Shown: positions 36,278 through 64,000 of the stretch, one piece after another
Position numbering within the stretch: position 1 is the stretch's first letter
Layout: each line of letters begins with the position of its first letter
From: Fragum whitleyi
Taxonomy: Eukaryota; Mollusca; Bivalvia; Cardiida; Cardiidae
DNA length: 64,000 nt
Assembly (NCBI GenBank): GCA_948146395.1
Contig: OX411548.1
Location: 37,146,912 to 37,210,911, forward strand
Direction: 5' to 3'
The notes under the pieces: generated by a model
The model's database searches: none
Told to the model about the DNA's origin: nothing
The model's input: only the letters and a program-made list of their open reading frames with translations
Program-made: the position numbers and the translations under genes

Positions 36278-37934
36278 AACAAGGTGCCAAATTGTCACAA
36301 GATACGCCCGTCACACTGCTTAGTATTAACTGGGGGTTTGAATAGAACTGAGGATATTTTGAATGAATAATTTTTGCACCCATAAAGTTTCATGATCCTA
36401 GCTATTATACTTTTAGAGATATACTCCGGACAAGATTCTAGTCTGAAAAACAACAATGGGAAATAACTAAAAAAAATAGGCCAGGTAGAATTATGGTTCT
36501 TGTACACTGCACTCCCCCTTGGTGAGATCTATACACCCATGAAGTTTCATGATCCTAGCTATTATACTTTAAGAGATATACTCTGGACAAGATTCTAGTC
36601 TGAAAAACAACAAAGGGCAATAACTCTAAAAATAGGCCAGGCAGAGTTATGGTTATTGTACACTGCACTCCCCCTTGGTGAGATCTATACACCCATGAAG
36701 TTTCATGATCCTAGCTATTATACTTTAAGAGATATACTCCGGACAAGATTCAAGTCAGAAAAACAACAAAGGGCAATAACTCAAAAAATAGCCCAGGTAG
36801 AGTTATGGTTCTTGTGCACTGCACTCCCCCTTGGTGAGATCTATACACCCATGAAGTTTCATGATCCTAGCTATTATACTTTTAGAGATATACTCCGGAC
36901 AAGATTCAAGTCAGAAAAACAACAAAGGGCAATAACTCAAAAAAAAAGGCCAGGTAGAGTTATGGTTCTTGTGCACTGCACTCCGCAATGATGAGATCTA
37001 TACACCTATGAAGTTTCATGATCCTAGCTTTTATACTTTAAGAGATATACTCCGGACAAGATTCAAGTCTGAAAAACAACAAAGGGCAATAACTCAAAAT
37101 ATAGCCCAGGTATAGTTGTGGTTCTTGTGCACTGCACTCCCCCTTGGTGAGATCTATACACCCATAAAGTTTCATGATCCTAGCTATTATACTTTTAGAG
37201 ATATACTCCGGACAAGATTCTAGTCTGAAAAACAACAAAGGGCAATAACTAAAAAAAAAGGCCAGGTAGAGTTATGGTTCTTGTGCACTGCACTCCCCCT
37301 TGGTGAGATCTATATACCCATGAAGTTTCATGATCGTAGCTATTATACTTTAAGAGATATACTCTGGACAAGATTCAAGTCAGAAAAACAACAAAGGGCA
37401 ATAACTCAAAAAATAGGCCAGGTAGAGTTATGGTTCTGGTGCACTGCACTCCCCCTTGGTGAGATCTATACACCCATGAAGTTTCATTATCCTAGCTATT
37501 ATACTTTTAGAGATATACTCCGGACAAGATTCAAGTCAGAAAAACAACAAAGGGCAATAACTCAAAAAATAGGCCAGGTAGAGTTATGGTTCTTGTGCAC
37601 TGCACTCCCCCTTGGTGAGATCTATACACCCATGAAGTTTCATGATCCTAGCTATTAAACTTTTAGAGATATACTCCGGACAAGATTCAAGTCTGAAAAA
37701 CAACAAAGGGCAATAACTCAAAAAATAGGCCAGGTAGAGTTATGGTTCTTGTGCACTGCACTCCGCAATGATGAGAAGAATATAATTGCCAAGTTTGAAG
37801 TCCATCGGACTTCAAGTGACAGAGTTATGCTCCGGACAAAGAAGTGGACGCCGCCGGACGCCCGGACGCCCGGACCCCGGACGCCGGACATCACGGGTGA
37901 TCCCATAATACGTCCCGTCTTCGACGGGCGTATA
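36278..37934 (-). mobile_element. HINE family D with 156-bp tandem array
   Basis: Left end AACAAGG, hairpin TGCCAAATTGTCACA, arm GATACGCCCGTCA. The right end is TACGTCCCGTC/GACGGGCGTATAA, whose arm pairs with the left arm. Between them at least nine head-to-tail units have a period of 156 bp (landmark CACTGCACTCC at 36505, 36661, 36817, 36974, 37130, 37286, 37442, 37598, 37754). A GGACGCCCGGAC stretch precedes the terminus. Because 156 is a multiple of three, long open frames with a 52-residue repeat appear; they are not genes. Confidence 0.85.
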
Positions 37935-38122
37935 AAAAGCTTTAATTATGATGTTTAGATTGCCCTCTGATGATTTGCTGTATGTTTCAAGTCCATTACT
38001 CTATATTTTTCAGATGAATAACATTTAAATATTTTCAGGGTTGTGTCATGACAAAGGTCAAGGTACAGGGCCAGCCTTTCTTCTAATTTCACATCTCTCG
38101 TCACTTCCACAAGCTATACAGC

Positions 38123-38253
38123 CAGCCCTGCATTCAGGATGATGAAACAGTGCAAACTGTTTTTGAATTTTACCCCGCTTTGCATATGCACTTGTGTGCA
38201 AAGCAGGGTACAATTAGCAAACAATTCCCACTGTTTTGTCATCCTGAACACAA
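38123..38253. mobile_element. MITE, CAGCCCTGCATTCAGGAT family
   Basis: Left CAGCCCTGCATTCAGGATGA and right TCATCCTGAACACA form an imperfect inverted repeat. A better-preserved copy is at 48009-48145. Confidence 0.6.
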
Positions 38254-38355
38254 TGGTGGTTTGTGTCTGAATTAATCAGATGTACTCTACTTTCTTAATC
38301 AAAATTTTCACCCCTCTAACCATCTCCTATGAGTTTAGTGGATTCTAAATCCATG

Positions 38356-38420
38356 GCTCAAAGCAAAACTTTTGTAACTGCCTATATCTTTATAGGCAGT
38401 TACAAATGTTTTGCACTGAG
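38356..38420. repeat. Short hairpin element (TGTAACTGCCTATA family)
   Basis: GCTCAAAGCAAAACTTTTG-TAACTGCCTATA and its inverted partner TATAGGCAGTTACAAA...TTTTGCACTGAG form a ~65-bp hairpin. The same element is at 39699-39762, 41639-42112 (split), 41873-41935 and 62658-62725. Here it lies 46 nt past the MAP3K1 stop, so it is probably in the transcript. Confidence 0.7.
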
Positions 38421-38465
38421 AAATTAATATGGTGAGTTTTCTGAAAGCAAAACTCCAATCTTGTT

Positions 38466-63706
<25,241 letters not shown>

Positions 63707-63760
63707 CTGTAAAGCAAAGCAGAAACATTACATACTTGGTGTATGATAAACCTAGAATGG

Positions 63761-64000
63761 AAACAAGGTGGCAAATTGTCACATGATATACCCGTAACAC
63801 TGCTGGAAATCCACGTATGAAACACTACAAAGGAAAATAACTCAGAAATTACAACAGGTTGAGTTACAGTACTACTGCACTGCATGAGATGAACATACCT
63901 ACCAAGTTTCAAGTCAATTAGACATAAGGTTACAGAGTTATGCTCCAGACAAAGAAGTGGGTGTTGCCTACCCAGTTACAAAGGGTGATCACATATCGAT
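63761..64000 (-). mobile_element. HINE family D, runs off the window
   Basis: AAACAAGGTGGCAAATTGTCACATGATATACCCGTAACACTGCTGG matches the left end of 36278-37934, followed by one diverged unit and 'gagttatgctccagacaaagaagtgg' and 'gtgatcacat', the start of the right terminus. Cut by the window edge. Confidence 0.75.

Larger units (their letters stand above)
37935..38465 (-). other. Probable MAP3K1 3' UTR and downstream flank
   Basis: Follows the MAP3K1 stop codon on the minus strand. It contains a hairpin element at 38356-38420 and a MITE at 38123-38253. A polyadenylation signal could not be assigned with confidence. Confidence 0.4.

Noticed and set aside
36656..37658. Open frames with a 52-residue repeat
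   Set aside because: They are translations of the 156-bp tandem units of a mobile element; no start context, no splice logic and the frame survives only because 156 is divisible by three.

Overview
This is a AT-rich, intron-rich animal nuclear sequence, best read as a bivalve mollusc genome (inference). The signs are vertebrate-like kinase exons with GT-AG introns, tRNA-derived SINEs with TTGA-type tails, many MITEs, and abundant non-autonomous rolling-circle elements of Helentron/HINE type with ~160-bp internal tandem repeats, a combination well known in bivalves. The exact species cannot be told from the sequence. There are no prokaryotic genes, operons, CRISPR arrays or rRNA genes.

Two protein-coding genes are supportable, both on the minus strand. 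(1) 22349-23494 carries a single large exon for a Gal3ST-type (galactose-3-O-)sulfotransferase, a Golgi carbohydrate sulfotransferase. (2) 38466-63706 holds 19 coding exons, reconstructed here splice site by splice site with consistent phases, of MAP3K1 (MEKK1). The order is SWIM zinc finger, RING finger, TOG-like helical region, Ser-rich linker and C-terminal STE11-type kinase with stop codon. About 1374 residues are visible; the N-terminal start lies beyond position 64000.

Layout: 1-22300 is gene-poor DNA with SINE heads, a GC-rich inverted-repeat element (5421-5951), a long GA microsatellite (8334-8482), a reverse-oriented HINE (11219-12053), a HINE (15407-15950), a mariner-like element (20252-21242) and degenerate repeats. 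22300-23510 is the sulfotransferase. 24700-38000 is a dense field of nested rolling-circle elements and MITEs, including a 156-bp tandem array (about 36350-37790). 38466-63706 is MAP3K1, whose introns are loaded with HINEs, SINEs, hAT-like and piggyBac-like MITEs and long hairpins.

The most interesting structure is a set of at least five sequence-divergent element families built on one plan: terminal hairpin plus asymmetric inverted arms plus ~145-166-bp internal repeats plus a GACGGACG-type simple repeat. Two nested insertions show where they land (A-runs, i.e. T-T on the other strand). One such element supplies the polypyrimidine tract of a MAP3K1 splice acceptor. A duplicated acceptor upstream of the catalytic-loop exon would, if used, add an in-frame stop, and two tandem near-identical small exons lie near the N-terminus.
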